DNA of 5,365 nucleotides from Rhizobacter sp. (GTDB taxonomy: Bacteria; Pseudomonadota; Gammaproteobacteria; Burkholderiales; Burkholderiaceae): positions 1 through 5,365 of the forward strand of contig JACMKW010000139.1 of NCBI GenBank assembly GCA_014379885.1, in the 5' to 3' direction. Numbering within the stretch: position 1 is the first letter of the stretch; each line of letters starts with the position of its first letter. Shown one piece after another: positions 1 through 5,365 of the stretch. The translations under genes and the position numbers were made by a program. The notes beneath the pieces were generated by a model. The model was not told the origin of the DNA and ran no database searches. It saw nothing but the letters and a program-made list of their open reading frames with translations.

Positions 1-750
1 AGGGTGGCGCGTGGCCTTGAACACCTCGCGTGTGGCGCCATGTTCCATCACGCGGCCGGCGTACATCACCACCAGCTCTTCGGTGCGGCCTGCGACCACA
101 CCGAGGTCGTGCGTGATCAACACCAGCGCCATGTGGCGGCGTGCGCGCTCGGCGGCCAACAGGTCGAGGATCTGCGCCTGCACCGTCACGTCGAGCGCGC
201 TGGTGGGTTCGTCGGCGAACAGCAGCTTGGGCTCGCAGGCCAGTGCGATGGCAATCGCCACCCGCTGGCGCATGCCACCCGACAGCTCGTGCGGGAACTG
301 CCGCAACCGCCGCTCGGGCTCGGGGATGCCCACCGACGCGAGCAGTGCCGCCGCGCGGGCCAGCGCTTCGCCACGCGGTGTGCCGAAGTGCTCGCGCAGC
401 GTTTCGGTGATCTGGGTGCCAATCGAGAGCACCGGGTTGAGCGAAGTCATCGGGTCCTGGAACACAACCGCCATTTCACGGCCACGCATCGCGCGCAGGG
501 CGGTGGGGTCGAGCGTCAGCACGTCACGGCCGTTGAAGTGGATGCCGCCGGTGACACGCGCATGCCGTGGCAGCAAGCGCAGCACGGCACGCGACAACAT
601 GGTCTTGCCTGAGCCCGATTCGCCCACGATGCCGAGCGCGCGGCCGGGCATCAACGATAGGTTTACGCCGCAGACGGCGTGTACGTCACCGCGCGGCGTG
701 GGAATGGCCACGCGCAGGTTGTCGATTTCGAGCAGTGCTTGCGGTGCCAT
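1..750 (-). CDS. Dpp/Opp-family ABC transporter ATP-binding protein (DppD-like), 3' end cut by window edge
   Basis: Cytoplasmic ATPase subunit that hydrolyses ATP to power uptake of a solute (peptide or similar) through the adjacent DppB/DppC-like permeases. The first 250 residues are visible and the frame stays open to the window edge. Landmarks seen: Walker A GESGSGKT at residues 43-50, Q-loop FQDPMTSLNP around 97-106, ABC signature LSGGMRQR at 156-163, Walker B LLFADEPTSALD at 176-187, and the switch histidine in LITHDLG around 214. All catalytic residues are intact. The Q-loop and signature wording is typical of the DppD/OppD branch, whose members are usually about 320-340 residues, so the missing part should be the C-terminal oligopeptide-transporter extension. 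The start is ATG at 748-750; it overlaps the permease stop by one base (TGATG), which suggests translational coupling. A DppF-like partner ATPase probably follows outside the window. The family call is secure; the substrate is unknown. Confidence 0.95.
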   Translation of the reverse strand, partial: MAPQALLEIDNLRVAIPTPRGDVHAVCGVNLSLMPGRALGIVGESGSGKTMLSRAVLRLLPRHARVTGGIHFNGRDVLTLDPTALRAMRGREMAVVFQDPMTSLNPVLSIGTQITETLREHFGTPRGEALARAAALLASVGIPEPERRLRQFPHELSGGMRQRVAIAIALACEPKLLFADEPTSALDVTVQAQILDLLAAERARRHMALVLITHDLGVVAGRTEELVVMYAGRVMEHGATREVFKATRHP

Positions 751-1628
751 CAGGTTCCCTTGCTCGGCTCGGCCACGGCGCGCACCGCGTCGCCGATCAG
801 GTTGAGGGCCAGCACGGTGATGAACATCACCATGGCCGGCACGAAGGCCACGTGCGGCGCCGATTCGAGCAGGTTGCGGCCCTCACCGATCATCGAACCC
901 CAGCTCGGTGTGGGTGGTGGCAGGCCCAGCGCCAGAAAGCTCAAGGCGCCTTCGAGCACGATCACCACCGCCACGCTGAACAGGAAGAACGACAACATGG
1001 GCAACAGCACGCTGGGCACGATCTCGCGCAGCATGATGCGGGCATCAGTAGCACCGAGCGCGCGAGCGGCCGTCACGAACTCGCGCTGGCTCACGGCCAA
1101 GGTGACCGCACGCGCCACACGCGCCGCCACTGGCAGGAAGAGCACCGCAAGCACCACGGTGAGGTTGACCAATGACGCCCCCAGGTAGGCGGTGAGCACC
1201 AGCATCAGCACAATGGGCGGGAAGGTGAGCAGCACGTCCATCGCCCCCATCGAGAGCTTGCCGAAGCGCCCGCGCCAGTAACCCGCCATCACGCCGAGCG
1301 CACCGCCCAGCAGCGTGGCGAGCAGCGGCGCGAGCAGACCCACCGTCACCGACACACGCGCGCCGAACACCACGCGCGACAGCAGGTCGCGCCCCAGGCC
1401 GTCAGTGCCCAGCCAGTGCGCCGTGCTCATGCCCTGGCCGCGTGCCATCAGGTTCATCTTGGTCGGTTCGGGCAGCGGCAACAGGTGGGCCAGGGCGGCG
1501 CCCAGCAGCACCAGCAACACCCAGGCGGCGGAGACCCAGAACAACACACCGAGCCCGGCCTGCGCACGGCGTGACACCGGTGCACCAGCTACCGGCAGTG
1601 CGAGCGACAACCCCTCAGGCCCCGGCAT
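750..1628 (-). CDS. ABC transporter permease, DppC/OppC-like
   Basis: Inner-membrane permease, 292 residues, one half of the translocation channel. In order: an N-terminal hydrophobic segment (about 24-48) matching the OppC N-terminal region; the conserved stretch HWLGTDGLGRDLLSR at 71-85, a hallmark of DppC-type subunits; about five further membrane segments (roughly 92-118, 130-150, 153-172, 210-235, 259-283); and the cytoplasmic EAA loop at about 184-206 (FVTAARALGA then EIVPS), which docks on the ATPase. LGLPPPTPSWGSMI at 234-247 is also typical. Length is normal for the family. The ATG at 1626-1628 lies inside the end of the DppB-like gene (14-base overlap) and has no strong ribosome binding site, so translation is probably coupled; a TTG start six codons later cannot be excluded. 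The stop overlaps the next gene's start by one base. Confidence 0.95.
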   Translation of the reverse strand: MPGPEGLSLALPVAGAPVSRRAQAGLGVLFWVSAAWVLLVLLGAALAHLLPLPEPTKMNLMARGQGMSTAHWLGTDGLGRDLLSRVVFGARVSVTVGLLAPLLATLLGGALGVMAGYWRGRFGKLSMGAMDVLLTFPPIVLMLVLTAYLGASLVNLTVVLAVLFLPVAARVARAVTLAVSQREFVTAARALGATDARIMLREIVPSVLLPMLSFFLFSVAVVIVLEGALSFLALGLPPPTPSWGSMIGEGRNLLESAPHVAFVPAMVMFITVLALNLIGDAVRAVAEPSKGT

Positions 1629-2568
1629 GGCGGATGCGCGGGTCGAGCACGCCGTACAGCATGTCGACCACGAAGTTGACGAGCAGGAAGCCCAGCGTCA
1701 CGAACACCACGCCACCTTGCAGCGTGATGAAGTCGCGGGTAAGGATCGAGTCAACAATCATTTGGCCGAGGCCCGGCAACGAGAAGATCACCTCCAGCAC
1801 CAGCGCGCCACCCACCAGGCGCCCCAGCGTGAGGCCGACGAAGGTGATGAGCGCGAGCGACGAAGGCTTGAGCGCATGCAAGAACAAGATGCGCCGCGAC
1901 GACAAGCCCTTGGCGCGCGCCATCAAGATGAAGTCTTCGCGCAGCGTGGTGATCATGTCGGATCTCAATGTGCGCGCGAACACTGGCCACTCCACGATCG
2001 CCAGCGAAAACACCGGCAGGATCAGGCAGCGGATGTGGCCCGCCGGGTCGTCACCAAAAGGCACGTAGCCACCGGCTGGCAGCACGTGCAGCCAGACCGC
2101 AAACACGTAGATCAGCCCGATGGCGACCAAGTAACCGGGCAGCGAGATCATGGCGAAGGTGCCGCCGGTGATGACACGGTCGACCCAGGTGTCACGTTTG
2201 GCCGCACTCAGCACCCCCAGCGACACACCGATGGCCAGTGCGATGACTTGCGCAGCCAGCACCACCTCCAGCGTCACCGGCAAGCGGTCTTTGATGGCCT
2301 GCATCACCGACTCGCCTGTGCGGTGCGACTCGCCGAACTCGCCGCTGAACACACCGGTGATCCAGCGCCAGTACTGCTGCCACAGCGGCTGGTCGAGCCC
2401 GAGCTTGGTACGCAGCGCCGCCACGTTCTCCGGCGTGGCCTCGTTGCCCAGCATGGCCGCCGCCACGTCACCCGGCAACAGCGAGCCGAGCGCCGAGGTG
2501 AGCGCCGTCACCGCCAGCATGATGAACAGCAGGTAGCCCAGGCGGCGGGCGAGGTAGCGCAGTTTCAT
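1615..2568 (-). CDS. ABC transporter permease, DppB/OppB-like
   Basis: Inner-membrane permease of 317 residues that pairs with the DppC-like subunit to form the import channel. Visible features: N-terminal membrane segment (about 9-31) in the usual DppB context ending LLPGD; the periplasmic stretch with LRTKLGLDQPLWQQY at 52-66; further membrane segments at about 97-121, 135-160, 178-198, 238-262 and 284-307; the EAA loop at about 211-236 (EDFILMARAKGLSSRRI); EVIFSLPGLGQM at 259-270; and the characteristic C-terminal DPRIR. I chose the ATG at 2566-2568 (MKLRYLARRLGY) because it gives the family's normal N-terminus and has GGGTGG four bases upstream. An in-frame ATG at 2607 would add 13 residues encoded by a palindromic repeat and is very unlikely to be used. 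The gap to the upstream binding-protein gene is 114 bp and contains that repeat. The DppC-like gene begins within the last codons. Confidence 0.95.
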   Translation of the reverse strand: MKLRYLARRLGYLLFIMLAVTALTSALGSLLPGDVAAAMLGNEATPENVAALRTKLGLDQPLWQQYWRWITGVFSGEFGESHRTGESVMQAIKDRLPVTLEVVLAAQVIALAIGVSLGVLSAAKRDTWVDRVITGGTFAMISLPGYLVAIGLIYVFAVWLHVLPAGGYVPFGDDPAGHIRCLILPVFSLAIVEWPVFARTLRSDMITTLREDFILMARAKGLSSRRILFLHALKPSSLALITFVGLTLGRLVGGALVLEVIFSLPGLGQMIVDSILTRDFITLQGGVVFVTLGFLLVNFVVDMLYGVLDPRIRHAGA

Positions 2569-2572
2569 CGTG

Positions 2573-2578
2573 CCACCC
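2573..2578 (-). promoter_or_regulatory. Ribosome binding site of the DppB-like permease
   Basis: On the minus strand GGGTGG lies four bases before the ATG at 2568. It is a moderate Shine-Dalgarno match and supports this start over the in-frame ATG at 2607. It sits immediately beside the inverted repeat, so folding of the repeat could affect ribosome access. Confidence 0.5.
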
Positions 2579-2580
2579 AC

Positions 2581-2670
2581 GTCACCCCTGCGAACGCCGG
2601 GGTCCACCGCCGAGAAGTGCTACCGACAGGGGCTGTTGCCACAGTGGATCCCGGCGTTCGCCGGGATGAC
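2581..2670. repeat. Inverted pair of palindromic intergenic repeats (REP/dRS3-like)
   Basis: Two 27-base arms, 2581-2607 and 2644-2670, are reverse complements at 24 of 27 positions and are separated by 36 bases. Each arm is itself a hairpin: 2648-2667 reads atcccggcgttcgccgggat, a perfect 9-bp stem with a 2-base centre, while the other arm has one mismatch in the same structure. Read as protein, the plus strand of the second arm gives WIPAFAGMT, a peptide often seen in spurious open frames over dispersed proteobacterial repeats with the same framework, including the Neisseria dRS3 type. It fills the gap between the binding-protein stop and the permease start. In RNA it could form two small hairpins or one long stem. 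By analogy with the malE-malF REP it may protect the upstream message or reduce expression of the membrane genes; that role is inferred. Confidence 0.85.
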
Positions 2671-2682
2671 GGCTGAACGCCG

Positions 2683-4206
2683 TCACTTCTTCTGGCCCTT
2701 GTCCCACCACGCGTCCGACACGTCGACCAGGTTGCTGAACTGCTTGTGCACGCCCATCAGGCCGGGCTTGGCGATGTTGTAGTACTGGTTGGTCGAGCCC
2801 CAGGACCAGGGCACTTCCTTGTTCAGCACTTCGGCGATGCGGCAGTAGATCTTGTTGCGCTCGGCCTTGTCAGCCGTCATGCGGCCAGCGTCGAGCAGCT
2901 TGTCGACCTCGGCGTTGGAGTAGTTGGCGGTGTTGAGCGGACTGCCCGTCTTGAAGTTGGCGTACATCTGCGGGTCGGGGTCGGCCAGGTCGATGATGCG
3001 CCAGCCGCCGATCTCGAAGTCGCGCGAGAGCGACTTGGTGACGAAGGTGGTCTGGTCGACCTCTTCGAGCGTGACGGTGATGCCCACCGCCTTCCAGAAC
3101 TCCTGCAGCACCTGCCCCAGCGCACGCCCACGCGGCTCGGCCGTCACCATGAACTTGAGCGTGACCGGCTTGCCGTAGTCCTTGAGCAAGGCCTTGGCTT
3201 TTTCGACGTCAGCCAGGATCACGCCGGTGTCTTTGCACTGCACGCTGGAGCCGGGGCCGTAGGGGTCGGTGGCCGGGCGGGACAGGCCTTGCGCCACGGT
3301 CTCGGTGAACTGACGCAGGTCGACCGCATAGCGCAGCGCCTGGCGCACGCGCACGTCGTCAAGATGCGGCTTCTTGGTGTTGAACACCAGACCCGCCACG
3401 CCCGAGCCTTCATAGGTGGTGACACGCAGCTTGCCGGCCTTGCGCTCCTTGACGATGTCGTCGGCGATGTCGTGCCAGATGATGTCAACGTCGCCTGCAC
3501 GCAGCGCCGCCATGCGGGCGCCGGGGTCGCGCATCGGGCGCACCGTCACACGGTCGAGGTAGGGCTTGCCAGTGGCCCAGTAGCTGGGGTTGCGCTCGAA
3601 CACGAGCTGGTCGCCGGAGATCCACGACTTGAGGCGGAACGGCCCGGTGCCCACCGGCTTGCGGTTGTATTGCTTGCCACCCTCGGCCATGGCTTTGGGC
3701 GAATGAATCACGTTGGTGACAGTGGGCGGCGAGATCAAACCGGGCAGCTCGACCGAGGGCGATCGCAGGCGGTAGATCACGGTCAGTTCGTCGACCGCTT
3801 CCACGCGCTGGATCATGCCGAGGTAGGCGTTGCAGGCGCAGCGGTTGTCGGGGTCCATCATGCGGCGGTAGTTGGCCGCCACCGCGGCGGCATTGAAGGG
3901 CGAGCCGTCGTGGAAAGTGACGGCGGGGCGCAGCTTGAAAGTCCAGGTCTTGAAGTCTGCCGAGGCGCTCCACGAGAGCGCGAGGCGCGGCTGCACCACG
4001 CCGTTGTCGTCGATGCGCGTGAGCGTGTCGAACACCAGCGCCGCAGCGGCAACCGCGCCGGTGTCGTACACCCCCACCACGAGCGGGTCGAAGCCGGGGA
4101 TGTCTTGCTCCACGCCCACGGTGGCCGAGCCGCCACGCGTTTGGGCGAACGCGGCACCGGCTATCAGCAAGGCGGCCAGGCCGCCAACGAACAGATGCGC
4201 CTTCAT
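2683..4206 (-). CDS. Periplasmic substrate-binding protein of a Dpp/Opp-type ABC transporter (SBP_bac_5)
   Basis: A 507-residue extracytoplasmic solute receptor that delivers its ligand to the DppB/C-like permeases. Residues 1-21 form a Sec signal peptide (hydrophobic core AALLIAGAAFA, likely cleavage after Ala21); no lipobox is present, so it should be soluble in the periplasm. Family landmarks: the LALSWS..D..TWTFKLRPAVTFHDGSPF region at about 75-104, KPVGTGPFRLKSW at 183-195 followed by LVFERNPSYW at 201-210, VRQALRYAVD at 287-296, and a C-terminal lobe ending near 500. Length is normal. Unusual are Cys123 and Cys125 (CAC in a loop after the MMDPDN segment), with further cysteines at 324 and 455. 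The chosen ATG (4204-4206) starts the signal peptide and overlaps the stop of the upstream exported-protein gene as ATGA; its own ribosome binding site is weak, so coupling is likely. A longer in-frame start at 4416 would lie inside that gene and bury the signal peptide. Peptide is the default ligand guess, but opines, glutathione, nickel complexes or sugars are also possible in this family. Confidence 0.93.
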   Translation of the reverse strand: MKAHLFVGGLAALLIAGAAFAQTRGGSATVGVEQDIPGFDPLVVGVYDTGAVAAAALVFDTLTRIDDNGVVQPRLALSWSASADFKTWTFKLRPAVTFHDGSPFNAAAVAANYRRMMDPDNRCACNAYLGMIQRVEAVDELTVIYRLRSPSVELPGLISPPTVTNVIHSPKAMAEGGKQYNRKPVGTGPFRLKSWISGDQLVFERNPSYWATGKPYLDRVTVRPMRDPGARMAALRAGDVDIIWHDIADDIVKERKAGKLRVTTYEGSGVAGLVFNTKKPHLDDVRVRQALRYAVDLRQFTETVAQGLSRPATDPYGPGSSVQCKDTGVILADVEKAKALLKDYGKPVTLKFMVTAEPRGRALGQVLQEFWKAVGITVTLEEVDQTTFVTKSLSRDFEIGGWRIIDLADPDPQMYANFKTGSPLNTANYSNAEVDKLLDAGRMTADKAERNKIYCRIAEVLNKEVPWSWGSTNQYYNIAKPGLMGVHKQFSNLVDVSDAWWDKGQKK

Positions 4207-4820
4207 TTCGACTGGAAGCTCGTGAGCTCGTAGTTCCACTTGGCCGCTTCGGGGTTGCTGGACTTCACCACCGTGCCCACCTTGGGCGCGTACCAGCTGG
4301 TGGTCTTGGATACCCCGTTGAACGGGCCCGAGGACCAGGCGTCTTCGCAATCGATGCGCAGCGTGTCGAACTCGCCTGCGGCGACCTTGATCTTTTCGGC
4401 GCTGTGCACGGCGCACTTCGTCTTGGCGTTCCAGGAGGCGCCGTCGTCATTGGTGTAGCCGTCGTAATTTGCGGTCCAGCTCTTTCCCACGCTGAGCGGG
4501 AAGTCGATGCTGGTGCCACGCGGGCTGAACTGGACGAGCTTGTCGCCTTCTTTGGTGACGATGCGCACCAGGTTGCCGCTGGCCACATCGAAGTAGGCCA
4601 CGTTGCCGCCGCACTGGCTGATCTGCATGCCGTCTTTGTTGACCTCTTTCACCTCCCAGCGCTTGCAAGGCACGGTGACGTAGAGGTTGGCGAATTCCAG
4701 CACGTCGCCCACCTTCGGGGTGGGCTTGGGCACCGGTGCGTTGTTTTGCGAGGCAGCGTTGCCAGCGGCGAGCACGACAGCAAGCACCATGCCTGCGCGC
4801 AAACCATTCACGTAGTTCAT
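4203..4820 (-). CDS. Exported protein of unknown function, four cysteines
   Basis: A 205-residue protein I cannot name. Residues 1-24 look like a Sec signal peptide (hydrophobic core MVLAVVLAAGNAAS), then a short Pro-rich linker (NAPVPKPTPKVGD) and a beta-rich domain of about 165 residues. Cysteines at 52, 70, 136 and 158 are all in the predicted mature domain and could form two disulphides. The late segment has VAAGEFDTLRI (147-156) followed by TSWYAPKVGTVVK (174-186). That combination of 'V.AGEF.T..I' and 'WYAP.VG.V' recalls the loosely defined DUF3108/TapB-like group of secreted beta proteins, which is only a resemblance. The start has an excellent ribosome binding site, and the stop overlaps the binding-protein start by four bases. 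It is therefore the first gene of the transporter operon and is probably made together with the binding protein in the periplasm. No enzymatic motif is visible. Confidence 0.88.
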   Translation of the reverse strand: MNYVNGLRAGMVLAVVLAAGNAASQNNAPVPKPTPKVGDVLEFANLYVTVPCKRWEVKEVNKDGMQISQCGGNVAYFDVASGNLVRIVTKEGDKLVQFSPRGTSIDFPLSVGKSWTANYDGYTNDDGASWNAKTKCAVHSAEKIKVAAGEFDTLRIDCEDAWSSGPFNGVSKTTSWYAPKVGTVVKSSNPEAAKWNYELTSFQSK

Positions 4821-4825
4821 CGGGG

Positions 4826-4832
4826 TCTCCTT
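4826..4832 (-). promoter_or_regulatory. Strong ribosome binding site of the exported-protein gene
   Basis: On the minus strand AAGGAGA ends five bases before the ATG at 4820, near-ideal sequence and spacing. It fixes the start of the first operon gene. Since the binding-protein gene has no comparable site, it probably also feeds translation of that gene through the ATGA overlap. Confidence 0.85.
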
Positions 4833-4911
4833 GGGGCGGGTGAAAGCCTGCGCACCGTGGACGCGAAGGCAACATGCCCGGCATTGAAACCGTGATTCGT
4901 GTGCCGCGTAA

Positions 4912-4927
4912 TAAGGTGATTACCTTA
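4912..4927. promoter_or_regulatory. Candidate operator: perfect 6+4+6 palindrome
   Basis: The plus strand reads taaggtgattacctta: two perfect 6-base inverted half sites around a 4-base centre, in an AT-richer patch of an otherwise GC-rich gap. It lies 92 bp upstream of the exported-protein start and about 70 bp after the TetR-type gene's stop. Size and symmetry suit a dimeric repressor such as a TetR-family protein. If the weak promoter at 4941-4970 is used, the palindrome would lie just downstream of the transcription start, a position where a repressor blocks transcription. Binding by the adjacent regulator is inference. Confidence 0.5.
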
Positions 4928-4954
4928 GACGCCATGCCGATCTGTAGCGCTTTG

Positions 4955-4969
4955 TGCCAGTGGCTGGCA
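4955..4969. other. Small hairpin after the regulator gene
   Basis: The plus strand has tgccag, a 3-base loop tgg, then ctggca: a perfect 6-bp stem downstream of the regulator's stop codon. No run of T follows on the minus strand, so it is at best a weak terminator. It also overlaps the TTGCCA -35 candidate, so it could be an operator half-site pair. Confidence 0.35.
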
Positions 4970-4994
4970 AACAGCTGGGAAACAGCTGGGAAAC
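4969..4994. repeat. 11-bp tandem repeat, two copies plus 4 bases
   Basis: The unit aaacagctggg occurs at 4969-4979 and 4980-4990, followed by aaac at 4991-4994. Each unit contains the palindrome CAGCTG. It ends two bases from the regulator's stop codon. It may be a slippage product or a pair of protein-binding sites spaced one helical turn apart. Confidence 0.75.
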
Positions 4995-4995
4995 C

Positions 4996-5365
4996 CTAGG
5001 TGCGCGGGCGCGGCACGTAAGGCCAATAAAGCGCTTGCACCTGCGCGTAACCGGCGTCCAGGTGCTTGCGCGTGATGCGGGTAACGCCCTGGGTCGACTG
5101 CAGGTATTCGATCCAGAAGGTCGACACGATCCAGGTGTTGATCACCAGGCGCTCCACCGCAGCCGGCGAGGCGACCAGCCGGCCGCGCTCGACCATGCGC
5201 TGCAACACGCGCCGGGAAGATTCATGCGTGGCCTGCGCCACGGCCATGTTGCGCTCTCGCAGGCCCGGGGCCAGCTGGTACAGGGTGGGCGCGTCGCGGT
5301 AATAGAAGCGCCATTCCCAGGCCAGCTTGAAGAAGCTCTTGAGCCCGTCTTCGTGAGAGTCGTCC
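4996..5365 (-). CDS. TetR-family transcriptional regulator, C-terminal part (start outside window)
   Basis: The last 122 residues of a protein whose start lies beyond the right edge; it ends at TAG (4996-4998). The N-terminal helix-turn-helix is not visible, so the call rests on the ligand-binding/dimerisation region. FFKLAWEWRFYYRDAPTLYQ at visible residues 11-30, a helix with VLQRMVERGRL, the INTWIVSTFWIEYL stretch (about 75-88) and the terminal LYWPYVPRPR closely follow the pattern of the TetR C-terminal domain (PF13972 type: '.LW.YRF.YRD', 'L...G.L', 'W.V..FW..YL', 'PY'). Such proteins repress their target until a small ligand binds. It is co-directional with and directly upstream of the transporter operon, so it may control it, but it could equally serve a gene outside the window. 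Confidence 0.75.
   Translation of the reverse strand, partial: DDSHEDGLKSFFKLAWEWRFYYRDAPTLYQLAPGLRERNMAVAQATHESSRRVLQRMVERGRLVASPAAVERLVINTWIVSTFWIEYLQSTQGVTRITRKHLDAGYAQVQALYWPYVPRPRT

Larger units (their letters stand above)
4821..4995 (-). other. Regulator-operon intergenic region (leader of the transporter operon)
   Basis: This 175-bp gap runs from the TetR-type regulator's stop to the exported-protein start and must hold the operon promoter if the operon is not simply read through from the regulator. I find no convincing sigma-70 promoter. The best pair on the minus strand is TTGCCA (4970-4965) with TACAGA 18 bases later (4946-4941), with a poor -10 match. The gap holds a tandem repeat, a small hairpin and a 16-bp palindrome (listed separately). 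A further short palindrome, atgcccggcat, is at 4874-4884. An open frame starting at ATG 4935 crosses the gap but has no ribosome binding site and overlaps the exported-protein gene out of frame, so I do not call it. Confidence 0.5.

Noticed and set aside
2569..2607. Longer form of the DppB-like permease starting at 2607
   Set aside because: The added 13 residues are encoded by one arm of the inverted repeat; the ATG at 2568 gives the family N-terminus and has its own ribosome binding site.
2581..2670. Inverted repeat as a rho-independent terminator of the binding-protein gene
   Set aside because: The stems are GC-rich but no T run follows on the minus strand, and the permease genes just downstream have no visible promoter, so full termination here would silence them. 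Partial attenuation remains possible.
1315..2676. Long plus-strand open frame of 453 codons opposite the permease genes
   Set aside because: It is antisense to two unmistakable permeases, its protein is His/Arg/Gln-rich low-complexity without any recognisable domain, and such mirrors are common in high-GC DNA. Its end only crosses the palindromic repeat.
2746..4233. Plus-strand open frame of 495 codons opposite the binding-protein gene
   Set aside because: Antisense shadow of a clear SBP_bac_5 gene; the product is rich in Val, Gly, His and Arg with no motif and no credible ribosome binding site.
2683..4416. Longer form of the binding protein starting at 4416
   Set aside because: The extra 70 residues are Arg-rich, out of frame inside the upstream exported-protein gene, and would hide the obvious signal peptide that begins at the ATG at 4206.
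4874..4884. Short palindrome atgcccggcat as a second operator
   Set aside because: It has only 5-base arms in GC-rich DNA, expected by chance, and is unrelated in sequence to the stronger palindrome at 4912-4927.
4447..4935. Minus-strand open frame of 162 codons starting in the gap
   Set aside because: No ribosome binding site, no signal peptide or domain, and most of it is the wrong frame of the exported-protein gene; the RQ/RR-rich product is typical of a shadow.

Overview
The window reads as a high-GC proteobacterial chromosome segment, most likely a betaproteobacterium of the Burkholderiales (Comamonadaceae-like). This is inferred from base composition, codon use and transporter protein style; no rRNA or other phylogenetic marker is present. 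Every gene I can support lies on the minus strand, so the biological order runs from the high coordinates to the low ones. Plus-strand open frames appear to be GC-rich shadows.

Layout in transcription order: (1) the C-terminal part of a TetR-family regulator (4996-5365, start outside the window); (2) a 175-bp gap (4821-4995) with an 11-bp tandem repeat, a small hairpin and a perfect 6+4+6 palindrome that is a candidate regulator operator; (3) a 205-aa exported protein of unknown function with four cysteines (4203-4820), preceded by a very good ribosome binding site; (4) a periplasmic substrate-binding protein of the DppA/OppA type (2683-4206), whose start codon overlaps the previous stop by 4 bases; (5) a 114-bp gap holding a 27-bp inverted repeat pair whose arms are themselves palindromes; (6) a DppB-like permease (1615-2568); (7) a DppC-like permease (750-1628), overlapping dppB by 14 bases; (8) a DppD-like ATPase (1-750), overlapping dppC by one base and cut by the window edge after 250 residues.

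Together genes 4-8 form a peptide/opine/nickel-type (Dpp/Opp family) ABC importer: the binding protein captures a solute in the periplasm, the two permeases form the channel, and the ATPase drives uptake. A second ATPase (DppF-like) would be expected just beyond position 1. The substrate cannot be read from the sequence. The core importer is ordinary. The less ordinary parts are the uncharacterised exported protein translationally coupled to the binding protein, the palindromic repeat separating the binding protein from the membrane genes, the CxC motif in the binding protein, and the possible TetR operator upstream. I see no CRISPR array, RNA gene, insertion sequence or clear novel defence or mobile system here.
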